Assembly: GCA_002298335.1 (NCBI GenBank)
Contig: DBNK01000017.1
Span: 1-64,000, forward strand
DNA length: 64,000 nt
Direction: 5' to 3'
Source of the DNA: Thalassolituus sp. UBA674
GTDB lineage: Bacteria > Pseudomonadota > Gammaproteobacteria > Pseudomonadales > Oceanobacteraceae
Shown: positions 17,453-26,687 of the stretch, piece by piece
How positions within the stretch are numbered: the stretch's first letter is position 1
Layout: the number at the start of each line of letters is the position of its first letter
Notes under the pieces: model-generated
What the model was told of the DNA's origin: nothing
Seen by the model: only the letters and a program-made list of their open reading frames with translations
Database searches by the model: none
Program-made: the position numbers and the translations under genes

Positions 17453-18376
17453 ATGAGCCGTAACATACTCATTACCGGTGGTACCGGTTTCATCGGCAGC
17501 CGCCTGACGGACCGCTGGCTGGCTCAGGGGCACAGTGTCACCATTCTCTCGCGCCGGCCTCTGGCTGCGGTCAAGCGCTGGAACCGCCGGGTTCAGTCGG
17601 TCTCTGCATTGGATGAACTCCGGGATGCCCGTTTTGACACTCTGGTGAACCTGGCCGGAGAAGGTATTGCTGATGCACGCTGGTCAGAAGCGCGTAAACA
17701 GATCCTGCGTGACAGCCGCATACGCCTGACAGAATCTCTGGTGCAGTGGTCAGTGCGCAGCGGACAGAAATACGATGTGGTGCTGTCCGGCTCGGCCGTA
17801 GGCTACTACGGTGCCTTTCCCGGTTCTGCCAGCCCTGAGCTGACGGAGTCCTCTCCGGCCGGTAAAGACTTCGCGGCCCGCCTATGTCAGGACTGGGAGA
17901 ACGTGGCACAGGGCTTCGGTATGACCACGCAGCGGCTGGTGGTACTGCGCACCGGTCTGGTACTGGATGCCGGGGGTGGCATGCTGGAGCGCATGCGTCT
18001 GCCGTTCCTGCTTGGGCTGGGCGGGCCCATCGCTGATGGCCGGCAGGTATTGTCCTGGATTCATCGGGAAGATTACTGCAAGGCCGTGGATTTCCTGTTG
18101 GAGTCGCAGCTCAGTGGTCCGGTTAATATGACCGCGCCAAACCCGGTGAGCAATGCCGGGCTGACCCGGGCGCTGGCCCGTGCACTGCACCGTCCTGCTT
18201 TTCTGCCTGCGCCTGCCTTTGCGCTGAAACTCTTGCTGGGAGAAATGAGCGAATTACTTCTGAAAGGTCAGAAAGTCATCCCCGGCAAGCTTCTGGCCGC
18301 TGATTTCCCCTTCAGTTATGCCGATACAGACTCTGCGATGGAGGCAATCTTCTCAAGCCGTGACACAAAAGGTTAA
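17453..18376 (+). CDS. YfcH-like NAD-dependent epimerase (TIGR01777 family)
   Basis: 307 aa from ATG 17453, preceded by a strong AAGGAG site 6 bases away; an ATG 30 bases earlier lacks one. The N-terminal NAD-binding motif ILITGGTGFIGSRLT is followed by SGSAVGYYG in the centre and the C-terminal DUF1731 domain (ALKLLLGEMSELLLKGQKV). This is an atypical SDR family with no proven reaction. YfcH/SulA-like epimerases recur in LitR/photolyase gene clusters of proteobacteria. It is transcribed alone from the shared divergent promoter region. Confidence 0.82.
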   Translation: MSRNILITGGTGFIGSRLTDRWLAQGHSVTILSRRPLAAVKRWNRRVQSVSALDELRDARFDTLVNLAGEGIADARWSEARKQILRDSRIRLTESLVQWSVRSGQKYDVVLSGSAVGYYGAFPGSASPELTESSPAGKDFAARLCQDWENVAQGFGMTTQRLVVLRTGLVLDAGGGMLERMRLPFLLGLGGPIADGRQVLSWIHREDYCKAVDFLLESQLSGPVNMTAPNPVSNAGLTRALARALHRPAFLPAPAFALKLLLGEMSELLLKGQKVIPGKLLAADFPFSYADTDSAMEAIFSSRDTKG

Positions 18377-18592
18377 CGGGTGTAAACCGATGTGTACGGC
18401 ACAGTTTTTTGACACCTGTCAGTCATGGCTTTCCAGCCAGAAAATGATTTTTTTCAGCACTCTGAAAGGTCGGAAAACCGGAAACCTGACGCTTGTAGGT
18501 TTCGTGTAGTTTTCTGTTAAACCGCATGGCGCGGTCGTCCCCGGGGGGCTAAACCTAACAGTGTGAAAAGCAAACATCGTGGGTCACCAACA

Positions 18593-18922
18593 ATGAGTAT
18601 CAGTCGCCAGAAAGTCAGTCAGTACCTCTTCGAATTCGATGAGAGCTACCGTGTCAGCTACGTTAATTTCAGCCGTGCCACCGAGCTGGCTGATGCCCAG
18701 CTGATCCTCACACTTGAGCGCGGATGCGAACGCAAAACCTTTGCGTTTTCCCAGCCACATTTTAATGATGTGGATAAGAATCTGGTCTCCAGTAAGGGTC
18801 TGTATGTCGCTGCCGTACGCAGCTCAGCACTGGCTCCGAACCGGGTTGAAGTTGGCGACAGCGAAACCGGTATCGCCTACTTTACGGCCAAAAATGTGAA
18901 GAATATTACTCCCATGGCATGA
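18593..18922 (+). CDS. Small protein of unknown function
   Basis: 109 aa from ATG 18593 (a GTG 30 bases upstream is also possible; neither has a clear ribosome-binding site). Highly soluble, mixed charge, no signal peptide and no membrane segment; residues 10-60 look like alternating beta strands (YLFEFDESYRVSYVNFSRAT, LILTLERGCERKTFAF). I recognise no family. It is followed 35 bases later by a strong terminator, which supports it as a real monocistronic gene. The 216 bases upstream, after the epimerase stop, contain no other convincing frame. Confidence 0.55.
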   Translation: MSISRQKVSQYLFEFDESYRVSYVNFSRATELADAQLILTLERGCERKTFAFSQPHFNDVDKNLVSSKGLYVAAVRSSALAPNRVEVGDSETGIAYFTAKNVKNITPMA

Positions 18923-18957
18923 TGCCCGGAGAGATGGCTTAGCCGCCACAGCACCCC

Positions 18958-18981
18958 AAAGCAGCTCCGGCTGCTTTTTTT
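18958..18981 (+). terminator. Factor-independent terminator
   Basis: AAAGCAGC and GCTGCTTT form a perfect 8-bp stem around TCCG, followed by a run of seven T on the plus strand. It ends the small unknown gene and also faces the convergent cryptochrome gene. Confidence 0.85.
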
Positions 18982-19002
18982 GTGTCTGACATCCGCCGGA
19001 TG

Positions 19003-20376
19003 TCAGCCAGGGTCGCTGGTGACAGCAACCGGTGCAGGATAGGAGGTCAGCAAGTACTTACCCTGCTGATGCCGGAGAATGTCTTCTACGGTCTGTTCCT
19101 GCAGTTCAGGTAGCCACAGGCGCAGGTGTTCGAGCTGAGGGTCGTAGTGTTGCAGCTGCTGATTCAGATGGAAGCGGTGATTTTCACGCGGGTTATGTCC
19201 AACCCCGGCGATATAGGCCCAGTTGCCGTAGTTGCTGCCGGGATCTGCATCGATCAGGTGCTGCTCAAACCAGCGCGCTCCCAGACGCCAGTCCAGCTTC
19301 AGTTCATGCACAAAATAACTCGCCATATTCTGCCGCAGACGGTTAGAAATAAAACCGGTCCGTTGCAGCTCCACAAGGCCTGCATCAATACCAGGAACAC
19401 CGGTTCTGGCTTCGCACCAGGCGCGCCAGTTTTCTGCAGCAGCAGGTGTCTCCGTAACGGTCTCTTCTGCACAACCCCGCAGGCCTGAACGGCGGAACAG
19501 GCTGGCTCCGTGAACCACCAGTGACCAGTGAAAATACTCCCGCCAGAGGAGTTCATCGCGCAGGGCACGCACGGAGTAAGACGTTCCGTGTACCTGCTCC
19601 CAGGCCTGCAGCTGTCGCCAGGCCTCACGTACCGAGAGAGCCCCCCAGGCCAGGTGCGCACTGAACAGACTGCTGCTCTGAGTGCCGGTAAGACGGTTAC
19701 GGGTTTCGCGGTAGTGGCGCACCGCACGGGTGCGCCACAGGTAGTTCTGCAGATGCTGCCGGGCAATTCGTTCACCGCCGTTCAGTGGCAGGCGGATGTC
19801 CGCCCCGGGCTGATCCGGCCAGCTGGCGGGGGCTGAAACGCTGCAGGGATGATCGCTCAGCGATAAGGTCTCTGAGGATTCATCTGCCGGGATGCTCAGA
19901 TCGGTCTGCTTCTGCAACCAGCGCCGGAAGCGGCTGAAGGTCTGCGGCCAGTCACTGAGCAGGGGCCGGAGCTGCTCCCGGTCGAGCAGGGTCTGGGCTG
20001 TGTAGGTCTGAACCTGCAGCTGCTGTGACAGCTGACGTATCCAGCTTTCTTCTTCGGGGGCCTGAGGTGCCGCTGTCAGTAATATACCGTCACGGCCGGT
20101 CAGGCGGCTCAGCAGGGTAACCGGGTCGCCACTGAGGATGTGCAGTGTCAGGTTGGCCGCAGCAAGACTGCGTTGCAGATCAATCAGACAGGCGCGCAGA
20201 AAGGTTGCCTTGGCATTACCAAGCCGGTTAAGACCCTGAGCGTCTTTGCTGATCCACTGTGGCGGCAGAATAAACACGATACAGACCGGCAGCCCGGCTT
20301 CTGCGGCCAGACGCAAACCGGCGTTATCGTGCAGGCGCAGATCGTTTCTGAGCCAGAGAACCTGATGATTGCTCAT
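19003..20376 (-). CDS. DASH-family cryptochrome/photolyase
   Basis: 457 aa. The photolyase N-terminal domain (VLWLRNDLRLHDNAGL) precedes the FAD domain with ELLWREYFHWSL, GVPGIDAGLVEL and TGFISNRLRQNMASYFVHELKLDWRLGARWFEQHLIDADPGSNYGNW in order. The block GSNYGNWAYIAGVGHNPREN is the diagnostic CRY-DASH signature and separates it from the CPD photolyase at 13.4-14.9 kb. CRY-DASH enzymes repair dimers in single-stranded DNA and bind MTHF, and may also signal. Transcribed divergently from the aldehyde dehydrogenase, with a three-box 11-bp repeat upstream. Confidence 0.88.
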   Translation of the reverse strand: MSNHQVLWLRNDLRLHDNAGLRLAAEAGLPVCIVFILPPQWISKDAQGLNRLGNAKATFLRACLIDLQRSLAAANLTLHILSGDPVTLLSRLTGRDGILLTAAPQAPEEESWIRQLSQQLQVQTYTAQTLLDREQLRPLLSDWPQTFSRFRRWLQKQTDLSIPADESSETLSLSDHPCSVSAPASWPDQPGADIRLPLNGGERIARQHLQNYLWRTRAVRHYRETRNRLTGTQSSSLFSAHLAWGALSVREAWRQLQAWEQVHGTSYSVRALRDELLWREYFHWSLVVHGASLFRRSGLRGCAEETVTETPAAAENWRAWCEARTGVPGIDAGLVELQRTGFISNRLRQNMASYFVHELKLDWRLGARWFEQHLIDADPGSNYGNWAYIAGVGHNPRENHRFHLNQQLQHYDPQLEHLRLWLPELQEQTVEDILRHQQGKYLLTSYPAPVAVTSDPG

Positions 20377-20453
20377 GACTGTTTCAGCAGCGCTGCCTGG
20401 GCAGGCTGAAGCCCTGGCACAGGTGGTGTGGTCACAGACATATTTAACCTGAA

Positions 20454-20481
20454 TGAATAACTAAGGTATAAATAATGTATA
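20454..20481. promoter_or_regulatory. Three-box 11-bp operator-like repeat upstream of CRY-DASH
   Basis: TGAATA (20454-20459), GGTATA (20465-20470) and TGTATA (20476-20481) recur at exact 11-base steps. The pattern matches the two-box version at 17402 and CTTATA/TGTATA at 15858 and 15869. It lies about 80 bases upstream of the cryptochrome start and 130 upstream of the aldehyde dehydrogenase. Confidence 0.5.
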
Positions 20482-20508
20482 ACTATTATCGGGCCTGCAC
20501 CACCCCCG

Positions 20509-20522
20509 TGACGCAAGTGTCA
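20509..20522. promoter_or_regulatory. TGACGC-AA-GTGTCA palindrome
   Basis: A 14-base near-palindrome located 86 bases upstream of the aldehyde dehydrogenase. An almost identical perfect version (TGACGCAAGCGTCA) lies at 26839-26852. A dimeric repressor of TetR type would fit such symmetry, but no factor is identified. Confidence 0.4.
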
Positions 20523-20607
20523 GATCAGGATGTGAGATGCAGACGGCCGGGAACTCTGGAACACTGATTCAGTCAGCCAGTAAAGACTCAGAACAGCAGG
20601 AGCAAGT

Positions 20608-22038
20608 ATGCAGTCCCGTTATCCTTTCTATCTGGCAGGAAAACCAAGTCACGAGGGTGAGCCCCTGACGGTGTACAACAAATACACGGGGGATGCTGCC
20701 TGCAGCGTACCGCTGGCCACACCGGAGGTACTGGACCGGGCTGTTACGGCGGCCACCGCCGCCGCTGGACCGATGCGGCGTATGACCTGTTACGAGCGTC
20801 AGGAGGTTCTCAATCACTGCGTTGCGCGTTTTCGTGAACGGGCAGATGAACTGGCGCATATTCTCTGCATCGAGGCAGGTAAGCCGATTAAAGACGCCCG
20901 GGGTGAAGTGGAGCGGCTGATTGACACCTTCCGCATCGCCGCTGAAGAAACGCCTCGTCTTTACGGCGAAACTCTGCCACTGGATATCAGTCCGCGCGGG
21001 CGTGGTTACCGTGGTATGACGCAACGGGTGCCCATCGGCCCCTGCGCTTTTATCAGCCCGTTTAACTTTCCGCTGAATCTGACGGCTCACAAGATCGCAC
21101 CGGCCATCGCCAGCGGTTGCCCCTTTGTCCTCAAGCCAGCCAGCCGTACACCGGTGGGTGCTCTGGTTATCGGCGAAGTGCTGGCAGAAACGGATCTGCC
21201 CGAAGGCGCGTTTTCCATATTGCCCTGCCGCCGTGACAGTGCTGATCTGCTGACCGAGGATGAGCGTCTGAAGTTATTGAGTTTTACCGGATCACCGGAT
21301 GTCGGCTGGGCGCTGAAAGCCCGGGCCGGAAAGAAAAAAGTTGTGCTGGAACTCGGTGGTAATGCGGCCTGCGTGGTGGACAAAGACTGGGACATCGCCG
21401 ATGCCGTCTCCCGGGTGATTACCGGGGCCTTTTATCAGTCCGGCCAGAGCTGTATCGGCGTGCAGCGACTGTTTGTGCACGAAGACATTTATGAGACCTT
21501 CCGCGTGGCGTTGGTACAGGCGACCAAAGAACTGAAAGCCGGGGACCCGGCCGATCCGCAAACCTTTATCGGCCCCATGATTTCAGAAGGCGAGGCGGAG
21601 CGCCTGGAGGACTGGATCAGCGAAGCCACAGCCTGTGGGGCGACCGTTCTGTGTGGCGGTGAACGCCAGGGCAATATGCTGCAGGCGACGCTGCTGGAGA
21701 AGGTGCCGGATGACTGTCGCATCAGTGCCGAGGAAGCCTTTGGTCCGGTGGCGATACTTGAGCCTTTCAGTGATTTTGATGCCGTGCTGGAGCGGGTCAA
21801 TCACAGTCGCTTTGGCTTACAGGCCGGCATTTTCACCCGTGATCTGTACCGCGCTCAGCAGGCCTGGGATGAGCTGGAGGTGGGTGGTGTGGTCATCGGC
21901 GATGTACCCAGCTGGCGTATTGATCACATGCCTTACGGCGGGGTGAAAGATTCCGGGCTGGGCCGGGAAGGACTGCGCTGGTCGATGGAGGATATGACAG
22001 AGCTGCGGCTGATGGTCATCCGCACTCCGGAGTCCTGA
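20608..22038 (+). CDS. NAD(P)-dependent aldehyde dehydrogenase
   Basis: 476 aa aldehyde dehydrogenase superfamily member, full length. It has the oxyanion Asn in SPFNFPLNL (about 152), the general base Glu248 in LELGGN and the nucleophile Cys282 in YQSGQSCIG. It most resembles the lactaldehyde/phosphonoacetaldehyde-type group, so a short or phosphonylated aldehyde is possible, but the substrate cannot be fixed. It stands alone, preceded by a weak AGCAGGAG ribosome-binding site and by the TGACGC palindrome. Confidence 0.85.
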   Translation: MQSRYPFYLAGKPSHEGEPLTVYNKYTGDAACSVPLATPEVLDRAVTAATAAAGPMRRMTCYERQEVLNHCVARFRERADELAHILCIEAGKPIKDARGEVERLIDTFRIAAEETPRLYGETLPLDISPRGRGYRGMTQRVPIGPCAFISPFNFPLNLTAHKIAPAIASGCPFVLKPASRTPVGALVIGEVLAETDLPEGAFSILPCRRDSADLLTEDERLKLLSFTGSPDVGWALKARAGKKKVVLELGGNAACVVDKDWDIADAVSRVITGAFYQSGQSCIGVQRLFVHEDIYETFRVALVQATKELKAGDPADPQTFIGPMISEGEAERLEDWISEATACGATVLCGGERQGNMLQATLLEKVPDDCRISAEEAFGPVAILEPFSDFDAVLERVNHSRFGLQAGIFTRDLYRAQQAWDELEVGGVVIGDVPSWRIDHMPYGGVKDSGLGREGLRWSMEDMTELRLMVIRTPES

Positions 22039-22069
22039 AACCTGCGGAGGGCGTGGTTCAGGCTTCCGG

Positions 22070-23941
22070 TCAGGAAGCCTGATTCATATTGCCGCGGTAC
22101 GAGACCTGATTGCGGCCGTTTTCTTTCGAGAAATACAGACAGTTATCGGCGTACTTCAGCAGTCTTTCGGCCTGATCGAGATGCTCCGGAATTTCACTCG
22201 CCACCCCGATACTGACGGTCATGTTCACGGCATGGTTCTGATGTTTTACACGGGTTCGGGCAAACTCCTGGCGGATGATCTCGCCTAACTGCACAGCACG
22301 GGCTTCAGTGGTTTTCGGCATGACGATCACAAACTCTTCACCACCATAGCGGGCGCAGACGGCGTCGCCCATGGTCACCACTTTCTGGATGATACCGGCT
22401 GCATGCACCAGACACAGGTCACCGAAGGCGTGGCCGTGGGTGTCATTCAGGTTCTTGAAGTGGTCGATATCAATCATCATCACCGCAACCGGTAACTGCT
22501 CGGTACAGGCTTTGGAGTATTTCTCCATGTATTGCTTGTCGAAATAGCGGCGGTTATAGAGGCCGGTGAGGCCATCGGTGATACTCAGCTCTTCCAGGCG
22601 CAGGTTAGCACGCTGCAGGGCGGCGGTGCGCTCCTGTACTTTGATGTCCAGTTCGCGGTTCATAGCCAGCTGCATATCCAGCAGGCGGGTCTGGGAGGTA
22701 ATGCGCAGCTCCCGTTCCTGGTTCATCTTGTCGGCAAAGGCCAGAGAGAGCAGAGCGACTTCCATGATGAAGCCGATCGAGAGTAACAGGTCTGAGCGGC
22801 CTGTAGACGCCATATGCCCGGCAATATCCAGCAGGAACCAGCCGATAAAGATCAGGTGCAGAAACCAGGCCGTGGTAAACAGTCGGGCGGGTTTCATGCC
22901 CATTATCCAGCCTTTCAGGCCGATGTAAAAACCGGTCAGCAGCGTGACGGTGCTGACAGCGACTCCGGCACGGACCATGATTTCATAAGGTGCGGAGAAG
23001 CTGGCAATGCTCATCAACACCAGAACAGTGAGGAAGCTGTAGGCATAAATCAGATCAAGCCGTGAGCCGAATTTCTTCAGACTCACAAAATTAATCACAA
23101 ACAGCACGGACATGGCCTGAGTGAAACTGATCAGGAATGCCAGGATCGTGTTGTTCATGCCCGGGCTTTCGCCCCAGATGTACTGTTCACCAAAGCCGAA
23201 CAGCGTGAATTGCAGGGCACTGATGGTCATGAGATAGAGCACGTAGATCAGGTACGTGCCATCGCGCAGGGATGAATACAGAAAAGCGTTGTACAGCATC
23301 ATGATAAACATGATGCCGAACACGGCTCCGGCCCACAGATGCATCTGGATTTCGGCATCGGCGGCATCGCTGAAGGTCATGATTTCCAGAGGCATCTTCA
23401 TCAGACCCGGGGTGGCGATGCGCAGGTAAAGCTCCTGTTCCTCAGAACTGACATCTTCCGGCAGTACCGGGAACCAGAAAGTACGCTTATCCAGTGGCCA
23501 TTCAGAGAAGGGAATGTGGTCACCGGCACTCAGGTGCTTGATCACTTTGCCCTTTTCGAGCAGATACATATCCGCGTAATCAATGTGCGGGTAGTTGAGA
23601 CGGATTACGGTTTCAGTGGTGGCGGTACTGAGACCACTGAGACGTACCCTGGCCCAGAGTGCTCCGGATTCATGGCCCAGGTTATTACTGGCTGATGTGC
23701 GGTGCTGCCAGTCACTGGCCGGGCGGAAAAGAATGTCTTCTAAGGTTTCACCGGGTTGCTCTTCAGTGAATTCCAGCAGGGGTAAGAGATTGACTGGCTG
23801 ACCGGTAAAGCTGACCGTCTCAATGGTGATGGCTGACGCTGCCGGTGACAACAGCAGCAACACCAGTACCAGCCCGTAAATCACGGGATTAGAAGCCGAT
23901 CGACGGTCAGGTTTACTGCACAATACGTTGCCGGGATTCAT
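22070..23941 (-). CDS. 7TMR-DISM / GGDEF diguanylate cyclase
   Basis: 623 aa from ATG 23941, which has an AAGAGA site; a start 81 bases earlier is less likely. Order of parts: signal peptide (VLVLLLLSPAASA), periplasmic 7TMR-DISMED2 sensor (LWARVRLSG onward), seven membrane helices (about residues 185-380), a short coiled coil (MNRELDIKVQERTAALQRANLRLEEL) and a C-terminal GGDEF domain (ITDGLTGLYNRRYFD, then ARYGGEEFVIVMP). The GGEEF active site is intact, so c-di-GMP synthesis is expected. The product-inhibition RxxD site is replaced by TMGD, so feedback inhibition is probably absent. Confidence 0.88.
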   Translation of the reverse strand: MNPGNVLCSKPDRRSASNPVIYGLVLVLLLLSPAASAITIETVSFTGQPVNLLPLLEFTEEQPGETLEDILFRPASDWQHRTSASNNLGHESGALWARVRLSGLSTATTETVIRLNYPHIDYADMYLLEKGKVIKHLSAGDHIPFSEWPLDKRTFWFPVLPEDVSSEEQELYLRIATPGLMKMPLEIMTFSDAADAEIQMHLWAGAVFGIMFIMMLYNAFLYSSLRDGTYLIYVLYLMTISALQFTLFGFGEQYIWGESPGMNNTILAFLISFTQAMSVLFVINFVSLKKFGSRLDLIYAYSFLTVLVLMSIASFSAPYEIMVRAGVAVSTVTLLTGFYIGLKGWIMGMKPARLFTTAWFLHLIFIGWFLLDIAGHMASTGRSDLLLSIGFIMEVALLSLAFADKMNQERELRITSQTRLLDMQLAMNRELDIKVQERTAALQRANLRLEELSITDGLTGLYNRRYFDKQYMEKYSKACTEQLPVAVMMIDIDHFKNLNDTHGHAFGDLCLVHAAGIIQKVVTMGDAVCARYGGEEFVIVMPKTTEARAVQLGEIIRQEFARTRVKHQNHAVNMTVSIGVASEIPEHLDQAERLLKYADNCLYFSKENGRNQVSYRGNMNQAS

Positions 23942-24106
23942 CGGTTCTCTTCTGAAGTTGTCAGGGAATACGCTGTCTCTTAAACCTAGTTGAAAAAGGG
24001 GGGGTGTCAATCGGCTGAACAACTCCTTACACAGTCTGTAAAAAGCCGTTACAAAAGGATTTCAGAGGGGTTTTGAGTGGTGATTTTTTCACTGAGCAGA
24101 AACGGA

Positions 24107-24130
24107 AAAAGGCGGCCGTAGCCGCCTTTT
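24107..24130. terminator. Bidirectional terminator between the lectin-like and GGDEF genes
   Basis: GGCGGC and GCCGCC pair around CGTA, with an A-run on one side and a T-run on the other, so it can stop transcription in either direction. For the minus strand it stands just after the stop of the 24150 gene. Confidence 0.75.
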
Positions 24131-24149
24131 CTGCTGTCTTTTCCGGGGG

Positions 24150-26687
24150 TTAATCCAGTTCGTCAGCGGTCAGTTTCATCAGGCGCCAGCCACCGTCCGG
24201 ATCAAGGCTGGCGTTACTTGCGGTACCAATGTACATGGCACCGTCGACGACGATGGTGTTACGGATACCGTAGGAGGTCGGTGATACTGCACCGTCCAGG
24301 AATACGGGTTCCACAGCACCGTTTTCGGTGTCCAGCTTGTACATATCCGCACCCGGTGCAGCTTCGGTGTTGAGGCCATAGTTCTGCGGCATTGGCAGCA
24401 GGTCTTCGCCCAGATCGAAGGTACCGATGTAGAGGTCACCATTGTAGTTGATCATGTTCCACAGGTACTTGTTGAGGGCGTTGTTGAAGCCTTCGCGACC
24501 GTACTTAGGCACCTGGCCCATTTTGTTCATTTCGTACTTGTAGTCACCCATGTTACGCAGGTAACCGTACTCGCCTTCGTAGAACTGATGGACAGGGTAT
24601 TCACCTGGCTTGGCACCATCGGTCATCTTGTAACCACCGTACAGCACTTCGATTTCCTGTGCCGGAGTACCCAGGTTACGGGCGCGGAAGAAAGAGGCTG
24701 CGCGGGCACCGTTGGTCATGAGTTTGACCGGGTGACGGGAGACAACCTGATAGCCGTAATCAACCACGTACTTGAACAGTTGAGTAGCCGGTACGTGCAT
24801 GGTACCCCAGTAAATCCAACCGTCTTTGGCCACCGTTGCACCCATACCATACGTTGTGGCGATATAGGCATCCGGCTCGTAGTCTTCTGCTCCCCAGACA
24901 CGGGTCCACGGAATGGACTTGCTGGTGACTTCCAGATCGCCGTCTGCCACTGCCAGAGTGGCAAAGCCGCTGGCAGACTGCAGGGTTTCACCGGCGTAGA
25001 GGGTATCACCCGGGTACAGGCGGGTAGCGGATTCCACAGAAATGGCATTCACTTCCAGATCCACCGGAGCAAAGCCTTCTTCACTGCTCCAGAGAACGCT
25101 GTCATCGGCACCATAGATCGCCAGACGGCCATTGTCATGGAACACCAGACTTTCAGCGCCCATTCCGGCCGTGGCTGATTCAAACAGCACCATACCACCG
25201 GAGGTCAGGACTTCGAGGTTACCTTCAGCGGTGAAGGTAACATGATCTGCATCGGTCACACCGGCTTCCCAGACCAGTTCGGCAGTGCCGTCGGTCGACA
25301 GTGGCAGGTCAGGAGACTGCCACAGGCCACCACCCTGTTTGCTGAACTGGTTCGGCCAGGAGGCTGCAAAAATACGGCCTTCGAAGTACTCCAGTTCGGT
25401 TGCTTCCGCGTCCATACCGGTACCGACCAGATCAAAGTCCCACAGAGTCGAGAGGTCACCGTTGAGGATAGCTTCAGGTTCACCTTTCCAGCGCAGCATG
25501 GCGCCGCCACCGCTGGAACGTGCCAGTTCCGCAGAACCTACAGCCAGGTGGAGTTTACCTTCGATTTCTTTCATCTTACGTACGCTGGTGAAACCGGCAT
25601 CGTACGACGTGGCATCAAGCAGTTCACCGGTGGCGCCGTTGAAGGCGAACAGGGAAATGGCTTTGTTGGAGTTTGGTCTGGCGAGGAAGACGATGCCTTC
25701 GTACTGGCCGGCAGAACGCAGACCAATGGTGTTCTCACGGATCTTCTCAGCCTTGGCTGTGATAGCCGGCTTGGTCATTTCGTCGGTTTTGGTGTCGTAA
25801 ATGTAGATCGACGGCGGACGCTGGTCGCCCAGCTCACGGTCGTTGCGGAAACCGTTCTGACAGGCCCAGCTGTTTGGCAGAGCCAGAGGGATCTGCAGGG
25901 CTGCGTAGTTCTGCAGACCAATACAGAACACGTTGGCACCGGTACCAAAATAGAGGTTGCTGACGTTTTCGTCGCTGTAAGCGGTCAGACCCCAGAGGTA
26001 GGATTCATTACGCTTTTCTTTACTGCCAGCCGGGCAGGGTTCGTTTTCGGGCTTAGGATAGATGTTGCGTGGATCGGCAACCCCGAAGTAACACTCGTCG
26101 ACCGGAGCCTGAGCCAGTTCAATCACGGTATCACCGTCGCGGGTATTGCCCACCGGTGCATTGGGGTTTGGTGTACCGTACATGTTCAGTTCTGAAATGG
26201 TGAGGGATGCCGGATCGTTGTCCAGCCCGCGACCATTGCGCAGACGCCATTTCTTGGCGGTGATGTTGTCAACAGACTGCACTGTACCGAACAGGGTGAC
26301 GTGATAGCTGCCGGCTACCTGCCAGTCGGTGCCATCAAAATATTCCAGAGTGATCAGTTTGCCGGTGCTACCCTGAACAGAAATGCTGCTGACCTGTGAA
26401 GGCACTTCAAATTCGACATTGACGGAATCGTTGTAAAAAGTATCGCTGCGGCGGTTGCTCCAGGCAGTCCAGCGACGGCCGTCATTGATGTAGCTGACGG
26501 GGCCGATAAGGTCGGCGCTGGTGGCGCTGACTGTGTATTCACCGGGGCGGTCACGGCCAAGCAGGTTGATGTCTGCAGCCTGTACCTGAGAAAAAGCCAT
26601 TGCCAGTGCGATGGATGTCAGAGTCTTGCTGCCCGGGATAAAAAGACCCGGCACAGTCCGGGTCCTGGTGTTCGTATTTCCGTTCAT
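24150..26687 (-). CDS. Large secreted protein with discoidin-like and bulb-lectin-like parts
   Basis: 845 aa, exported: basic N-terminus, then SIALAMAFSQVQA as signal peptide. Residues about 40-175 resemble an F5/8 type C (discoidin) beta-sandwich (WTAWSNRRSDTFYNDSVNVEF, LEYFDGTDWQVAGSYHV, KWRLRNGRG). The main body reads like a beta-propeller with repeated strands such as LYFGTGANVF, IYWGTMHVP and MYIGTASN. Within it, about residues 480-600, lies a bulb-type (mannose-binding) lectin-like pattern: LVFHDNGRLAIYGADDSVLWSSE and LYPGDTLYAGETLQSASG. Probably a surface or periplasmic carbohydrate- or matrix-binding protein; no catalytic residues recognised. Monocistronic, with an AGGGGGA ribosome-binding site. 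Confidence 0.6.
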   Translation of the reverse strand: MNGNTNTRTRTVPGLFIPGSKTLTSIALAMAFSQVQAADINLLGRDRPGEYTVSATSADLIGPVSYINDGRRWTAWSNRRSDTFYNDSVNVEFEVPSQVSSISVQGSTGKLITLEYFDGTDWQVAGSYHVTLFGTVQSVDNITAKKWRLRNGRGLDNDPASLTISELNMYGTPNPNAPVGNTRDGDTVIELAQAPVDECYFGVADPRNIYPKPENEPCPAGSKEKRNESYLWGLTAYSDENVSNLYFGTGANVFCIGLQNYAALQIPLALPNSWACQNGFRNDRELGDQRPPSIYIYDTKTDEMTKPAITAKAEKIRENTIGLRSAGQYEGIVFLARPNSNKAISLFAFNGATGELLDATSYDAGFTSVRKMKEIEGKLHLAVGSAELARSSGGGAMLRWKGEPEAILNGDLSTLWDFDLVGTGMDAEATELEYFEGRIFAASWPNQFSKQGGGLWQSPDLPLSTDGTAELVWEAGVTDADHVTFTAEGNLEVLTSGGMVLFESATAGMGAESLVFHDNGRLAIYGADDSVLWSSEEGFAPVDLEVNAISVESATRLYPGDTLYAGETLQSASGFATLAVADGDLEVTSKSIPWTRVWGAEDYEPDAYIATTYGMGATVAKDGWIYWGTMHVPATQLFKYVVDYGYQVVSRHPVKLMTNGARAASFFRARNLGTPAQEIEVLYGGYKMTDGAKPGEYPVHQFYEGEYGYLRNMGDYKYEMNKMGQVPKYGREGFNNALNKYLWNMINYNGDLYIGTFDLGEDLLPMPQNYGLNTEAAPGADMYKLDTENGAVEPVFLDGAVSPTSYGIRNTIVVDGAMYIGTASNASLDPDGGWRLMKLTADELD

